DNA of 10,808 nt, taken from NCBI GenBank assembly GCA_028717165.1, contig JAQUOK010000054.1:1-10808 (forward strand). Reading direction: 5' to 3'. This document shows, piece by piece, positions 1 to 7,372 of this stretch. This DNA comes from Victivallaceae bacterium (GTDB lineage Bacteria > Verrucomicrobiota > Lentisphaeria > Victivallales > Victivallaceae). Under the pieces are notes generated by a model. The model ran no database searches, was not told where the DNA came from, and saw nothing but the letters and a program-made list of their open reading frames with translations. The position numbers and the translations under genes were made by a program. Each line of letters starts with the position of its first letter. Position 1 is the first letter of the stretch.

Positions 1-6
1 CAATAT

Positions 7-33
7 TTGAGATTATACTAACTACCTTATAAA
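7..33 (+). promoter_or_regulatory. Possible promoter of the initiator tRNA
   Basis: A TTGAGA box at 7-12 and a TATAAA box at 28-33 are separated by 15 bp, slightly shorter than the usual 17. They lie just upstream of the tRNA, so transcription would begin at or very near its mature 5' end. The sequence is AT-rich and the window edge removes further upstream context. This is a weak call based on motif match and position only. Confidence 0.28.
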
Positions 34-41
34 AAATATGC

Positions 42-116
<75 letters not shown>

Positions 117-167
117 ATTTTCTCCTCAATATCGTTTCTTTTTATAGTATTTAATAGAAAAATCAAA

Positions 168-187
168 ATAGAGTCCCCATAGAGTCC
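168..187. repeat. 9-bp tandem direct repeat beside the transposase remnant
   Basis: ATAGAGTCC occurs at 168-176 and again at 179-187, with CC between the copies. The second copy abuts the stop codon of the transposase remnant. It may mark a junction or the edge of the lost insertion element, but no matching inverted copy is visible on the other side of the remnant. The surrounding stretch 117-187 is AT-rich and otherwise empty. Confidence 0.4.
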
Positions 188-406
188 TCATTGAAAATAC
201 TTTTCCTTAATCTCTTTCCAAAGATGTTCAACCGGATTCAACAGCGGACTGTAAGGAGGGAGAAACATCAGTTTCTTATTTTTAGGCAACTCAAGTTTCC
301 TCGCGGTATGCCAAGGAGCTTTGTCCATAACCATGATGATATAATCGTCAGCAAAGCGCTCCGACACTTGTTGTAAAAATATCTTCATAATAGCCCTATG
401 GGCGGT
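188..406 (-). pseudogene. IS630-family transposase remnant (DDE domain fragment)
   Basis: An open frame of 66 codons from an ATG at 386-388 encodes the C-terminal part of an IS630/Tc1-type DDE transposase. In-frame similarity may extend a few codons further upstream, to just before a TAA at 407-409. The visible motifs are the second catalytic aspartate in MVMDKAPWHTA (D22 of the fragment) and the signature FLPPYSPLLNPVEHLW, whose glutamate (E54) is the third catalytic residue. The N-terminal helix-turn-helix and first aspartate are missing. The chain stops at a TGA immediately after KEKYFQ, whereas family members normally run further. The fragment is therefore truncated at both ends and cannot transpose. 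No terminal inverted repeats were found. It is a decayed insertion element next to the initiator tRNA. Confidence 0.85.
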
Positions 407-538
407 TTATGTCGAATCCGAGCTTGACAAGAGCAGGGTTCTGACTCCTCCGGGTTCGTGGCACAAAACGCAGTAAGTGTCCGATCAGTGAAGATCAGTG
501 GTTTTAAAAGTTCCGGCGGAGCCGGTTAAGTTCACCAT

Positions 539-3500
539 TTACTGGTTCAGGATTTTGTATACCCGGCAGAATTCGGTCGCCCCCCAGGCCTGGGCACTGC
601 AGCCGCGGGCGGTATGGGGCGCGGCGCCGTCAAGTATCTCCGGAATCTGTCCCGCGACGCCGGATTCGATAAGTTTTTTTACGGACATCAGGAGTCCGAG
701 AGCCCGGTTTACGGAATCTTTCCCGCCGGTGACAGCCAGGGCTTCACAGAAAGACGGGAACAGCCAGGTCCAGGCCGTGCCGTTGTGATAGGCGACTTTG
801 CGCCGGGTATCTTCATCGCCCAGGTATTCAGGCTGGAAAGGCCGTGCCGGATCATTCAGAAGCCTCCCCCTGTCCCTGACCAGCAGTTTGAATTCGACCG
901 GAGCGTCCGCAAGGCTGCGAATAGCGCCGGGAACCAGCAGCTGTTCGCAGGCGCGCACGACATTTTTGCGGACAAAAGGATCCTGGATGCAGTTCAGTGT
1001 AACCGCGAAAAGCTGGTTCGGGCGGCAGGCGTCGTCAGGGGAAGCTGCTGCGGCTTTTATTCCCGGCGCGGCGTGAAGACAGTCAGAGAGATAATTTTTG
1101 CCGGGCAGCGGGTAGAATGCGGCCAGGGACTCCAGTACCTTTTCCCTTAAACTCAATAATTCCCGGTCATAACGCCCGGTCAGTTCAAGCGCCGCCGCCC
1201 ATAGCGCCTGGATTTCCACCGGGTAGCCTTCACGGGGAGTACAGGCCGGATAATTGGTGTCCATCCAGGTAAAATGCGCCGGACTGAAGATGAGTCCGCT
1301 CTCCTGGTCCATTACGATGCCGTTGGGCGTTCCACGGCGGTAATTTGCTATGATCGACGTAAGGATTTCCAATACCGTGCGGGCGCCGCACTTTTCCCGC
1401 ATGATGGCGTTGCTCCCGGTTTTCCGGCAGTAATCATTCACTGCGACGAAGAGCCATAGCGGAGCATCGCTGGTGTCGCGGTCCGAATCATCGTTACCGC
1501 GGATCATATTCGGGATAGTGCCCTGTTTTTCGAAAGCGGCGAACTGCAGGATAATGTTTTTGGCTTCATCCGGGAATCCCGCCGCAATCATTCCCCGCAG
1601 ACAGATCAGGGTATCCCGTCCCCAGTCGAGAAACCAGGGATAACCGGCGATTACCGTTTTGAAGCGTTCCCGTTTTACGATAAAACGCTTGACGGCGCAT
1701 TTCATGATTTTTTCAACGGAATTGCGTTCCTTCAGGGAACATTGTTCCCAATTGAAGCGGTCTTTGCTGATATCTCCCGCATTCCCGGAACCGTCGATAA
1801 CGGCGAAAAGTTCGGCCGGTTCTCCGGTCCTGAGTTCGAACTGAAAATAACCGGGACTGAACATATCCGTGTTATGTTCCAGACCGCGTTCCCTTTCGAG
1901 CGGCAGGTCAACCATATAAGACCATTCCTGCTGGGGAACAAAACTGCCGCAGTCCAGTTCCATTTTCAGGCGGCGGCCGGGGGCGGGTTTGAATTCAAAA
2001 CCCCGGCTGAAACAGGCGACGGACTCCCTGAAATGCTTTTCCGGGCCGTCCATGGCCCGGGTTGTCCGGTGGTTATCCCGGTCCTCCAGATCGGGGCGCA
2101 GAATTATCCTGACCGGGATATCATTCCGGAGGCAGGATACCGAACTGCTGTCCGGCCGGTGAATATGGAAACTGACGGCATTGCCGTTTTCCGGCATTTG
2201 CAGGGAAATATGGACGGGAACGCTTTTTCCCTGTCCGGCCGGAACCTTGAAAATCCATTCCGCCCGGTTTCCGTTCCCGGCCCGGAAAGATTCCATGCAT
2301 GACAGGTTAAGCTCCTGCGAATAGTCGCTGTATATCAGCCACGCGCGGCAGCGGCTGAACATGCTATGGCGGTCGACCGGATATTCGGTATTGAGGTTGG
2401 CGGCGAGTACGGTGTCGTATTTGCTCTGCACTGTTCCCCAGGATGCGGAAACCTGGCTCATGCCGCCGAGATTATTGGTACATAGCGCATACAGGTTCCG
2501 TTCCCGTATTTCCCGCTGCTCGAAGGCATGACGGAACTTTACCCGTCCGGGATTAGGCAGGAGCAGAAGTCTGCCGCTTACGGTGCGCACTTTACCCCCG
2601 TCGAATATCCGCAGCCGCAATTTCCGGCGGAGAGTGGCGGCGCTGCTGTTTTTCAATTCAGTCGCAATCGCGAAACAGGTTCCGTCTTCAAGTTCAAGGC
2701 TTTCGAGGACGGCTTCCGTAAAATCGCCATTTTTGATCTCGGCCCGGAAATGCGACCCGCATTTTATCAGCAGCAGGTCATCTTTAGGGATCATCACGTC
2801 GCGCCGGAAATCACAGTCGGCATTCCAGACCGTTACGTTCGGCATTTTCGTACCGGCGAGCTCCGCGCAAAGTTCCTCCGGGCTGCGGCTGAATTTATCC
2901 AGCAGGGCATCGACATCCACTCCGGACAGGTCATGGTATGAACGGTAACGGGTATATATTTTCAAAAGTTCCGCGCGCTGCCGCTGCCGGACCAGGGCCG
3001 GCGGTTCCGTCCGCCTGAAACGCAGCGCTTTTTCCAGCAGATCGAGCTCTTCCCGGTTATGCGTTAAACAGAGCACCTGTCCCGCCTGCAGCTTGAATTC
3101 CAGCAGATGGCCGTGATTGATTATATCGGCCTGTTCCCCGCTCAGCAGGTCATAAACAGCGTCGCCAATGCCGAATTCCGCCGCCGCCCATTTTACGGCA
3201 AGGGAACTCGCGGTATTCAGATTGGCCAGCACCAGCAGTTCGCGTTCCGCTCCGGCGGCGGCGCGGCGCAGAGCCGCGACATCCGCGCCGTCAACCGTTA
3301 TAAGCTCCGTTTCAGCGCCCGCGAAAAATGCCGGATGGGTTTCCAGCAGCACCTGCAGGCGGCGGATTTCGGCGGTCTGGTTGTCAGGATTTCCCCAGTT
3401 CAGCGAGCGCGCTTCATGGACGTTGATTTTTTCCGTCGCGAACCATTCGACGCCATTGGTGATCCCGAAAGCGCCGTTATGGGAGAAAAGCGCGGTAAGC

Positions 3501-4783
3501 GCCGTCCGCATTCTGGCGTAAAGAACGGATTTTGCAGCAAGGCGGTTGTTGTCGTGAGTTTCGGCATAAGATACGAAACAGCCGTGGGTACGGCTCATGC
3601 GCGCGGTATAAGGATAATAACTTTCGATTTCCTCACGGGTGTAATTCTGAAACAGTTCCGAATATGCCCAGTTCAGCCCGGCTTTGCAGAGCAGGGTTTC
3701 CTGGACATCGCGGGGGCCGCCGAGCCCTTCCAGCAGGAAAATCGTATCCGGGTATTCCCGGCGGACGCGGGCGACGATGTAATTCCAGGCAGCCGCCGGC
3801 AGCATATATCCGGCGTCGCAGCGGAAGCCGTCAACCCCGCGCCGGCACCAGTAAAGAAAAATATCCGCCATCAGGGTATGGACTTCTTCCCGCTGATAAT
3901 CCAGTTTACACAGATCCGCCCAGACCACTCCCCAGGCGCCCGGCGACTGAAAACTGCCGTCGGGGTTGCGCACGAACCATTCCGGGTGTTCGCCGTGCAG
4001 GCGGGACGCCCAGCCGGTGTGGTTTACCGGGATATCGAGGAAAATCCTGGCGTTGCGGGAGTGAATCGCGTCCACCAGTTCGAGAAACTGGTCAAGCGGC
4101 GTTTTGAATTTATCGAATTCCGCCAGCGCCGGGTCGACCGAAAAATAATCGAGCGCGGCGAAAGGGCTGCCGTAAGTTCCCATTTTGCCGTAGACCGTCG
4201 GCGCCGGATGGACGGGGAGAAGCTGAATGATCCGGGAATGGAGTTCGTTAATTATGAAGTCGAGTTTTTTAATCACGTCCCGGAAAGTGCCGGAAGGCGG
4301 GATTACCGTATAGTTATGCCGGTCCAGCATTTCCCTGGCTTCCTTTTCTTTTTCCGGCAGTGCGCCGGCGCTGATATTTCTGCCGAACTGGCGGGTGAAC
4401 ACCGTATAAATAGTATTGCCGCACAGATTCCTTGCGGGTTCCACTTTTAAACGGAAATTATCGCCGGCCGGCCAGATCTGTTTCTTGTCGGCGCTGCGCA
4501 GGAACCAGCATTTCGCTTCAAAACAGCCGACTTCGACCAAAGGCAGTTTGATTTCCCAGCAGTTTTCGTTTTTTTTCAGCATCGGCAGGTCATGCCAGTC
4601 CCGGTCAAGTATCGCCTTGTCCTTTTCAGTAAAATCAATGATCTCCTGTCGTTTTACTGCGGCGCGCCCCAGATTGTTCCTTAAAAAGGCCGCGCCTTCG
4701 TCTTTGGAACTTGTCGACAATCTGAAAACGACGCAATCGCCCCGGCTGAAAATTTTAAAACCCGGTAAAATTTCCTGTTTCAC
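539..4783 (-). CDS. Bifunctional glycogen debranching enzyme (GH13 glucanotransferase + amylo-1,6-glucosidase)
   Basis: This 1414-residue cytoplasmic protein combines two debranching activities, as eukaryotic AGL does. Residues 1-120 look like a beta-rich N-terminal domain. Residues 120-500 form a GH13 alpha-amylase-type barrel with all four conserved regions: DIPVNH (250-255), GFRCDAG with nucleophile D323, FLLEGLGG with acid/base E352, and AETHDNN with D411. A bridging section follows, then a debranching-enzyme N-type beta domain at about 755-1000 (LCTNNLGGM, PVDRHSMFSRCRAW). The C-terminal (alpha/alpha)6 glucosidase domain spans about 1010-1414, with GYPWFLDWGRDT (1047-1058), ACTPREGYPVE, CRPNQLFAV and PEILDGAAPHTARGCSAQAW near the end. 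It should shorten and remove alpha-1,6 branches of glycogen after phosphorylase action. The start is GTG (4781-4783), supported by GGAG seven bases upstream. The stop is TAA. It lies 69 bp downstream of the dehydrogenase with no terminator between them, so co-transcription is possible. No frameshift or missing catalytic residue was seen. Actual glucanotransferase activity is inferred from the intact GH13 residues. Confidence 0.93.
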   Translation of the reverse strand: MKQEILPGFKIFSRGDCVVFRLSTSSKDEGAAFLRNNLGRAAVKRQEIIDFTEKDKAILDRDWHDLPMLKKNENCWEIKLPLVEVGCFEAKCWFLRSADKKQIWPAGDNFRLKVEPARNLCGNTIYTVFTRQFGRNISAGALPEKEKEAREMLDRHNYTVIPPSGTFRDVIKKLDFIINELHSRIIQLLPVHPAPTVYGKMGTYGSPFAALDYFSVDPALAEFDKFKTPLDQFLELVDAIHSRNARIFLDIPVNHTGWASRLHGEHPEWFVRNPDGSFQSPGAWGVVWADLCKLDYQREEVHTLMADIFLYWCRRGVDGFRCDAGYMLPAAAWNYIVARVRREYPDTIFLLEGLGGPRDVQETLLCKAGLNWAYSELFQNYTREEIESYYPYTARMSRTHGCFVSYAETHDNNRLAAKSVLYARMRTALTALFSHNGAFGITNGVEWFATEKINVHEARSLNWGNPDNQTAEIRRLQVLLETHPAFFAGAETELITVDGADVAALRRAAAGAERELLVLANLNTASSLAVKWAAAEFGIGDAVYDLLSGEQADIINHGHLLEFKLQAGQVLCLTHNREELDLLEKALRFRRTEPPALVRQRQRAELLKIYTRYRSYHDLSGVDVDALLDKFSRSPEELCAELAGTKMPNVTVWNADCDFRRDVMIPKDDLLLIKCGSHFRAEIKNGDFTEAVLESLELEDGTCFAIATELKNSSAATLRRKLRLRIFDGGKVRTVSGRLLLLPNPGRVKFRHAFEQREIRERNLYALCTNNLGGMSQVSASWGTVQSKYDTVLAANLNTEYPVDRHSMFSRCRAWLIYSDYSQELNLSCMESFRAGNGNRAEWIFKVPAGQGKSVPVHISLQMPENGNAVSFHIHRPDSSSVSCLRNDIPVRIILRPDLEDRDNHRTTRAMDGPEKHFRESVACFSRGFEFKPAPGRRLKMELDCGSFVPQQEWSYMVDLPLERERGLEHNTDMFSPGYFQFELRTGEPAELFAVIDGSGNAGDISKDRFNWEQCSLKERNSVEKIMKCAVKRFIVKRERFKTVIAGYPWFLDWGRDTLICLRGMIAAGFPDEAKNIILQFAAFEKQGTIPNMIRGNDDSDRDTSDAPLWLFVAVNDYCRKTGSNAIMREKCGARTVLEILTSIIANYRRGTPNGIVMDQESGLIFSPAHFTWMDTNYPACTPREGYPVEIQALWAAALELTGRYDRELLSLREKVLESLAAFYPLPGKNYLSDCLHAAPGIKAAAASPDDACRPNQLFAVTLNCIQDPFVRKNVVRACEQLLVPGAIRSLADAPVEFKLLVRDRGRLLNDPARPFQPEYLGDEDTRRKVAYHNGTAWTWLFPSFCEALAVTGGKDSVNRALGLLMSVKKLIESGVAGQIPEILDGAAPHTARGCSAQAWGATEFCRVYKILNQ

Positions 4784-4852
4784 AACGGAACTCCAAATAA
4801 TAGATTAACCTTAGTAAAAAAATAACCGTTCAAGGCTAAAAAGCAAACAAAA

Positions 4853-5896
4853 TCAGAACTTGATCATCGCTTTGACTACTCCGTCTTCGTATTTGTCGAC
4901 GAGATCTAAAGCTTTCCGGGTTTCCGCAAAACTGAAACGATGGGTGGTCATGACATTTACGTCAAAATCTCTGCGGGCGATCATATCCAGCGCCGTCCGG
5001 ACGCAGTGATTCTGGCGGCGGACGTTCTGGACGCAGAGTTCCTTATGTCGCATATTGTCCATGTTGAACGGCAGCATGACGGTTTCGGGAATTCCGATCA
5101 TCATCAGTTTGCCGCCGGGTTTGAGCATTGTCAGCGCGTTGTCCACCGCTTCCGCGTGGCCGCAGCATTCGAAAACCGCGTCCAGCAGGCCGGGTTCCTG
5201 TTCGGAGACCGCTTTCGCGACATCTTCCCTGAGCGGGTTGCCGGTCCGGCAGGCTCCGGCTTTTCAGGCAAGTTCGAGCCGGTAGTCGAGTTTGTCGGTA
5301 ACATAGATTTTTTCGGCGCCCTGCGCCAGCGCGGGCAGCAGCACGCTCAAGCCGATCGGGCCGCAGCCGAGGATACCGATTTTCGCGCCTTTCATCGGTA
5401 TGGACAGTTTCACTGCGTAAACCCCGATGGACAGGGGTTCGGAAAGCGCTCCTTCTTCCAGGGTTATTTGGTTGCCGAGCGGGAAACAGGAACCTTCTTT
5501 CATGACGATGTATTCGCTCAAACAACCTTCAGCCTGTCCCGGACAACCGAGGTAGATCAAGTTTCTGCAGGTATGTTCCCTGCCGCTCAGGCATTGATCG
5601 CAATAATGACATGGCGTACCCGGTTCGACGGCGACGGCGTCGCCGGGTCTGACCCGGGTAACGGCGGAACCGGCGGCTTCGACGATTCCGGCGCCCTCAT
5701 GGCCGATAGTGAACGGGTATTTGACGACCTGCGACCCGATTTTGCCGCGCGCGTAATAATGCACGTCCGAACCGCAAATGCCGACGTCGGTCATTCTGAT
5801 CAGGACATCGTCAGCAGTTTTTATTTGCGGTTTATCGACTTCCAGCATTTCCATCTGGCGGATGCCGGTCAAACGCATCGCTTTCATTTTTGCCAT
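4853..5896 (-). pseudogene. Zinc-dependent alcohol/polyol dehydrogenase (sorbitol-dehydrogenase-like), interrupted by in-frame TGA
   Basis: A 347-codon frame of the medium-chain dehydrogenase family carries one internal TGA, codon 211 (5264-5266). Before the stop the family hallmarks are intact. Catalytic zinc ligands are C41 (GICGSD), H66/E67 (GHEGAG) and probably E153 (SEPLS). Four structural-zinc cysteines are C96, C99, C102 and C110. The Rossmann motif is GCGPIG at 177-182, and D201 at the end of the next strand suggests NAD rather than NADP. After the TGA the same frame continues without shift (KAGACRTGNP, then FECCGHAEAVDNAL and KPGGKLMMIGIPE) to a normal C-terminus ending VVKAMIKF and a TGA at 4853-4855. 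The length matches intact family members, so a single base change is the only defect. Position 211 is usually Lys or Arg in LELA-x-KAGA, so TGA most simply derives from AGA or CGA. The start ATG at 5894-5896 has AAGGAA seven bases upstream. The likely reaction is NAD-linked oxidation of a polyol or related secondary alcohol; the substrate is unknown. Confidence 0.85.
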
Positions 5897-5983
5897 AAAA
5901 AATTTCCTTATAAAAAAACAACGAAACCGACGTTCGGGACGCGGTCCGGCGGCGGGTGTAAGCGACGCAGGAGCGCTTTTTCA

Positions 5984-5989
5984 ATTATA
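5984..5989 (-). promoter_or_regulatory. Candidate -10 box (TATAAT) for the dehydrogenase
   Basis: A perfect TATAAT on the minus strand lies 87 bp upstream of the dehydrogenase start. No good TTGACA-like -35 box is found 16-18 bp further upstream; a small hairpin occupies that place instead. The position is right for a promoter, but the missing -35 keeps confidence low. It might need an activator. Confidence 0.33.
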
Positions 5990-6086
5990 CAATACCTCTC
6001 TCGAAAAGCGAGGCATTTAAAAAATAAGCAGAGCGATATTTTTTAAAAGTTGCGAGCGTTAGAGTTTCACGCAAGTTAATATAAGA

Positions 6087-6105
6087 ATTTACACACGGTG
6101 TAAAT
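6087..6105. promoter_or_regulatory. 19-bp operator-like palindrome upstream of the dehydrogenase
   Basis: Perfect 8-base arms ATTTACAC (6087-6094) and GTGTAAAT (6098-6105) flank a 3-base centre, ACG. The size and symmetry fit a dimeric helix-turn-helix repressor such as a TetR-, GntR- or LacI-type protein. On the minus strand its TTTACA half lies 15 bp upstream of a TATATT, so it could overlap a promoter that reads toward the dehydrogenase. No regulator gene lies in the window, so the binding protein is unknown. Confidence 0.4.
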
Positions 6106-6113
6106 CATGTTTG

Positions 6114-6180
6114 TAGTCCCGCCTTCAGGCGGAAAAGTAAAGCATCGCATCCGGTGACATTCCGCTTAAAGGCGGGACTA
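6114..6180. repeat. REPIN-like inverted pair of REP elements
   Basis: Two 21-base arms, 6114-6134 and 6160-6180, are inverted copies matching at 19 of 21 positions, including a perfect 12-base block TAGTCCCGCCTT / AAGGCGGGACTA. A 25-base loop separates them. Each arm is itself hairpin-forming; the left one contains CCGCC-TTCA-GGCGG. The left arm is preceded by G, which gives GTAG, the tetranucleotide typically found 5' of REP hairpins mobilised by RAYT (REP-associated tyrosine) transposases. The other arm reads TTAG on the opposite strand. It sits in an intergenic space, as REPs do. No second copy and no RAYT gene occur in this window. Confidence 0.6.
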
Positions 6181-6271
6181 AGCGATCAAGCTTATTTTTC
6201 TGTAGCGTCATTCGCTTCGATTTAAGTTTAGGCGCACAATGTTTATGCTATCGATATTTTTGCGGTTTAGC

Positions 6272-7147
6272 CTACAAACCCGTTTCAAGACTTTTTATCT
6301 TTTCTTCACAGACTTTTTCAGTAATTGCCTGAAGCAGTTTGACTCGTTCGGCAAGATATTCGAGTTCTTCCTGGGTGATTGTGTAACCCATATCGTATCT
6401 GGCTCGAATATAAGCTTGCTTTAACAGCTTGAAAAGCCGTTTTTCCTCATCCGTGTTTTTCGGGAAAATTCCCTTGAATTCAGGACTGAGGCGATCAACC
6501 TGTATGCCCAGGATTTCAAGATCATGCAGTTTGGGTTTATAACCGGTAAATACCAATACGACCGTATGATAAAAATTTTCCGTTGCCTGATGGAGCTGAA
6601 AAGCCGCTATCTTATAACTTTTTCGATTAAAATATGATTCATATCCCCAGTAAAATTCATTTGCACTTTCAAACCAGTCCGTGAAATTTCTTTTGGCGTT
6701 ACTAAGGCGTTGCTTGGGTTTGAGTTCCTTTACTGCCGGAAGCCGGAAACGCCTGGACGAATAGAGTTGTATTCCTTCTTTTTTAATATCGCAGAAAAAA
6801 TAATTCCCGCGTTTTATCGCCGCCTTGACTTCATCGACGCTGTGCATGATAATACTGAGATAAATATCGCGGTGCAGCATTCTAAGGATTTTGCCTGTAA
6901 TTTTGTCACGGTAGCCTTTGTATCTGTATTTCGCAAGGTCTTTGACTACAATAAGCAGGTCATAATCGCTTTTGTATTCGTAAAGAATACCGTCATTGCC
7001 GACGTATTTGTCCTCGACCCAGTCGCCGCGGGCGTAACTGCCGAACAGGATGATAAATTCAGCGTCGATCATTTCCGTAATGATTTCGGTAACCGCCCGG
7101 AGTTCATCCTGTTTTTCTTCCGGTAAATGTGACAGTGATTTCTTCAT
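6272..7147 (-). CDS. Fused nucleotidyltransferase-HEPN domain protein
   Basis: This 291-residue soluble protein joins a minimal nucleotidyltransferase domain (about 1-130) to a HEPN helical domain (about 145-280). The nucleotidyltransferase motif is split: GSYARGD (36-42) is followed by a 17-residue insert and then SDYDLLIVV (60-68) with metal-binding D61 and D63. D94 in HRDIYLSII is a plausible third acidic residue. The HEPN part has the usual helices (FESANEFYWGYESYF, AAFQLHQATENFYHTVV) and ends in IRARYDMGY (247-255), where classical HEPN RNases have R-x4-6-H. The histidine is absent here, so nuclease activity is doubtful. Separate MNT and HEPN genes form toxin-antitoxin pairs in which MNT modifies and silences HEPN. 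This single-chain form may be self-regulated or have another nucleotide-transfer role; its substrate is unknown. There is no Shine-Dalgarno sequence before the ATG, and a promoter abuts it, suggesting a leaderless mRNA. The stop is TAG. It stands alone between two intergenic regions. Confidence 0.87.
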   Translation of the reverse strand: MKKSLSHLPEEKQDELRAVTEIITEMIDAEFIILFGSYARGDWVEDKYVGNDGILYEYKSDYDLLIVVKDLAKYRYKGYRDKITGKILRMLHRDIYLSIIMHSVDEVKAAIKRGNYFFCDIKKEGIQLYSSRRFRLPAVKELKPKQRLSNAKRNFTDWFESANEFYWGYESYFNRKSYKIAAFQLHQATENFYHTVVLVFTGYKPKLHDLEILGIQVDRLSPEFKGIFPKNTDEEKRLFKLLKQAYIRARYDMGYTITQEELEYLAERVKLLQAITEKVCEEKIKSLETGL

Positions 7148-7153
7148 GCAGGA

Positions 7154-7181
7154 AATATACAGCCAGGTTACGGATTGGCAA
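7154..7181 (-). promoter_or_regulatory. Promoter of the nucleotidyltransferase-HEPN gene, leaderless type
   Basis: On the minus strand a TTGCCA (-35, 7176-7181) and TATATT (-10, 7154-7159) are spaced by 16 bp. Only six bases separate the -10 box from the ATG at 7147. A transcript starting the usual distance downstream would begin at the start codon itself. This agrees with the absence of any purine-rich ribosome binding site there. The call rests on motif match and geometry. Confidence 0.5.
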
Positions 7182-7303
7182 AGCCGTTAAAAGAGAAAAT
7201 CGGATTTTATGCCGATTTACCTTTTCCGTATTATTCAAGCGCAAAAATGCCGAGCCGTCAAAAGGCTAACCTGTACAGAATGCATCCGCCTTTAAAAATT
7301 TTT

Positions 7304-7351
7304 TCAGGTCCGGGTTTAATACTCCGATGCTCTGCGTCGGAGATAGCCTGA
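7304..7351 (-). terminator. Hairpin downstream of the etfBA-oxidase operon, probable terminator
   Basis: The inner stem CTCCGATGC (7322-7330) and GCGTCGGAG (7334-7342) pairs at 8 of 9 positions around a TCT loop. An outer pair, TCAGG (7304-7308) with CCTGA (7347-7351), extends it with internal loops. It begins 22 bp past the stop of the oxidase gene. On the minus strand it is followed by AAAAAATTTTT, giving a short T run. The run is not long, so termination strength is uncertain, but no other candidate lies between this operon and the next gene. Confidence 0.5.
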
Positions 7352-7372
7352 ACGGCAGAAAAAATTTTATTT

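Larger units (their letters stand above)
5897..6271. other. 375-bp gene-free region upstream of the dehydrogenase
   Basis: No supported coding sequence lies here. On the minus strand it is the 5' region of the dehydrogenase and the 3' region of the nucleotidyltransferase-HEPN gene. It holds a candidate -10 box, an operator-like palindrome and a REPIN-like inverted repeat, each listed separately. A small hairpin also occurs around 5994-6014 (CCTC...GAGG with CTCG/CGAG inside). The stretch 6181-6271 shows no clear rho-independent terminator for the gene to its right; the REPIN-like hairpin could serve that role. Confidence 0.6.

Noticed and set aside
389..538. Short frames between the transposase remnant and the debranching enzyme stop
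   Set aside because: No transposase motif continues in any frame. There is only a small direct repeat, GATCAGTG at 483-490 and 493-500, which is too short to interpret.
3107..4450. 447-codon open frame on the + strand opposite the debranching enzyme gene
   Set aside because: The minus-strand protein there carries GH13 motifs with exact catalytic residues. The + strand translation shows no recognisable domain and is a shadow frame produced by codon bias.
5264..5266. Selenocysteine at the in-frame TGA
   Set aside because: The position is a surface Lys/Arg site next to the Rossmann fold, not a catalytic or zinc-binding cysteine. No selenoprotein of this type is known to me. A GC-rich inverted repeat follows, but I could not recognise a proper SECIS loop.
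5043..5525. 160-codon minus-strand frame spanning the TGA of the dehydrogenase
   Set aside because: It looked at first like the far side of a frameshift, but the true continuation is in the original frame (KAGACRTGNPLRED after the TGA). This frame is Arg-rich and has no family match.
4940..6046. 368-codon open frame on the + strand opposite the dehydrogenase
   Set aside because: The minus strand encodes clear zinc and Rossmann motifs. The + translation is low in motif content and runs through the dehydrogenase promoter region.
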